Below are positions 14,080 through 14,947 of a stretch of 14,947 nt of DNA, piece by piece. How positions within the stretch are numbered: the stretch's first letter is position 1; every line of letters starts with the position of its first letter. Source of the DNA: Lentzea sp. (lineage in GTDB: Bacteria > Actinomycetota > Actinomycetes > Mycobacteriales > Pseudonocardiaceae). The position numbers and the translations under genes were made by a program. Below the pieces are notes generated by a model, which was given only the letters and a program-made list of their open reading frames with translations, was not told the origin of the DNA and ran no database searches. The DNA lies in the NCBI GenBank assembly GCA_030146905.1, contig JASLAV010000233.1, positions 1 through 14,947 on the forward strand, read 5' to 3'.

Positions 14080-14947
14080 TTAATAGGTCAGCCCCGGCGA
14101 AGTCGCGATCTTTATCAGCGTCTCGCGGTCGAGCACCGGCGCCGGCCGGGTCTCGGGGCCGTCCAGTTTCGGCATGCCGGCCACGTTGGTGCGGAACTCT
14201 CCCACGTTGACGCTGCTGACCTTGACGTACGCACCGTCCGGTCGAAGCGCCTCCACCTGGTAGATGTGGACGCCGTCCTGCTTGCCCGCGACGCTGGACC
14301 GGATCTTGATGCCGCCGACCTCCCGAAGCTCGCACGGCGCGACCTCGGGCTCGAAGCACGTGCTGAGGTCTGTGCCGCCGTTGCCGCGGTGGAGCTCGAT
14401 CGTCACGGCACCGGTGCCCTGGGCGTCCTTCAGCAGTGCCACGGCGCGACGGATGTCTCCGGTGTCGAAGAACTCCAGCGCACCTGCCGGGACGCCCTGG
14501 GCGTCCTGCACGGTGACTCCGGCCGGGATCACGTCGGCGTCGCGCAGGATCGCGGTGAGCTGGTCGTTGCGGTCGACGACCACCTCCGCGGAAGTCGAGT
14601 CCGCTCCGGACAGCTGCCGCGGCAGCGCCAGGTATCCGACCGTGCCCAGCCCCGCCATCACGACGAAGACCACCGCCGTCGCGATGGCGGCCCGCCTGCG
14701 GGCGAGCTTCGTCCTGCCCTTGCGGATCACCTCGGAGGTGTGGATCCGCGACGCGGGCTCGTTCTCCAGCAGGTCGCGCAACGCGGCGAGGCCCTTGGCG
14801 GCCTGACTCTTCACCGTGCCCTCCGTCCTGCCGAGGATGCGGGCGGTCTCGGTGATGCTCAGGTCCTCCCAGTACCGCAGCACGACGACAGCGCGTTGCC
14901 CAGGCGGCAACGCGTCGAGCGCCTGGCGCAGGTCGAGGTCGGAGGCC
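14080..14947 (-). CDS. ECF sigma factor region 4 fused to a membrane-anchored extracytoplasmic domain, 5' end cut
   Basis: The open frame enters from the right edge and gives 288 visible residues. Residues 7-60 are sigma-70 region 4 of a SigE-like ECF factor (LRQALDALPPGQRAVVVLRYWEDLS, then the helix-turn-helix SITETARILGRTEGTVKSQA). Without any stop the frame continues through a basic juxtamembrane stretch (RKGRTKLARRR), one transmembrane helix (about 86-108, AAIATAVVFVVMAGLGTVGYLAL) and an extracytoplasmic domain of about 180 residues. That domain has two cysteines (197, 205) and ends ETLIKIATSPGLTY. That ending resembles the membrane proteins often encoded as a separate gene next to SigE-type sigma factors in actinomycetes. 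Region 2 must lie beyond the window. Either a tethered sigma factor or a two-gene pair merged in frame. Confidence 0.8.
   Translation of the reverse strand, partial: ASDLDLRQALDALPPGQRAVVVLRYWEDLSITETARILGRTEGTVKSQAAKGLAALRDLLENEPASRIHTSEVIRKGRTKLARRRAAIATAVVFVVMAGLGTVGYLALPRQLSGADSTSAEVVVDRNDQLTAILRDADVIPAGVTVQDAQGVPAGALEFFDTGDIRRAVALLKDAQGTGAVTIELHRGNGGTDLSTCFEPEVAPCELREVGGIKIRSSVAGKQDGVHIYQVEALRPDGAYVKVSSVNVGEFRTNVAGMPKLDGPETRPAPVLDRETLIKIATSPGLTY

Overview
The window is strongly GC-rich with tightly packed genes, frequent GTG/TTG starts and 1-4 base stop/start overlaps. Together with a SigE-like ECF sigma factor and TctCBA/CitAB-type genes, this suggests a high-GC actinomycete, plausibly of the Pseudonocardiaceae (inference; no marker gene proves it). 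There is no rRNA, tRNA, CRISPR array or transposase, and no gene-free stretch longer than about 120 bases.

Left part (1-8150): a myo-inositol utilisation locus. Six minus-strand genes form one operon, read from 5419 towards base 1: an inositol 2-dehydrogenase-type oxidoreductase (iolG), an inosose-dehydratase-like TIM barrel protein (iolE-like), a sugar ABC importer (lipoprotein binding protein, permease, single-domain ATPase) and the kinase iolC, cut by the left edge. Divergently, a LacI-family regulator is followed with overlap by iolA, the CoA-acylating (methyl)malonate-semialdehyde dehydrogenase. The divergent promoter region carries two copies of a palindrome of the form TTAGAGCGCTCTAA, the evident LacI-type operator. 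The encoded steps are uptake, oxidation to inosose, dehydration, phosphorylation, and final conversion of the semialdehyde to an acyl-CoA. iolB, iolD and iolJ functions are not seen and may lie left of base 1. A symmetric terminator (8160-8190) closes iolA and the convergent tctA.

Middle part (8205-13537): a tripartite tricarboxylate transporter operon, tctC-tctB-tctA, on the minus strand. It is divergent from a CitA/DcuS-type histidine kinase and CitB/DcuR-type response regulator that overlap by four bases. The 112-base spacer between the divergons holds a perfect 9-base inverted repeat (AAACCTTGA / TCAAGGTTT), a good candidate for the response regulator's binding site. The kinase probably senses an extracellular carboxylate and switches on its importer.

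Right part (13538-14947): a 114-base segment bounded by perfect 14-base inverted repeats lies between the convergent regulator and arfB, a ribosome-rescue peptidyl-tRNA hydrolase. Next to arfB is the 3' part of an unusual gene in which sigma-70 region 4 of an ECF sigma factor continues in frame into a transmembrane helix and an extracytoplasmic domain. That fusion, the 114-base inverted-repeat segment, and the hairpin-rich 3' tails of lacI and iolG are the least ordinary items here.
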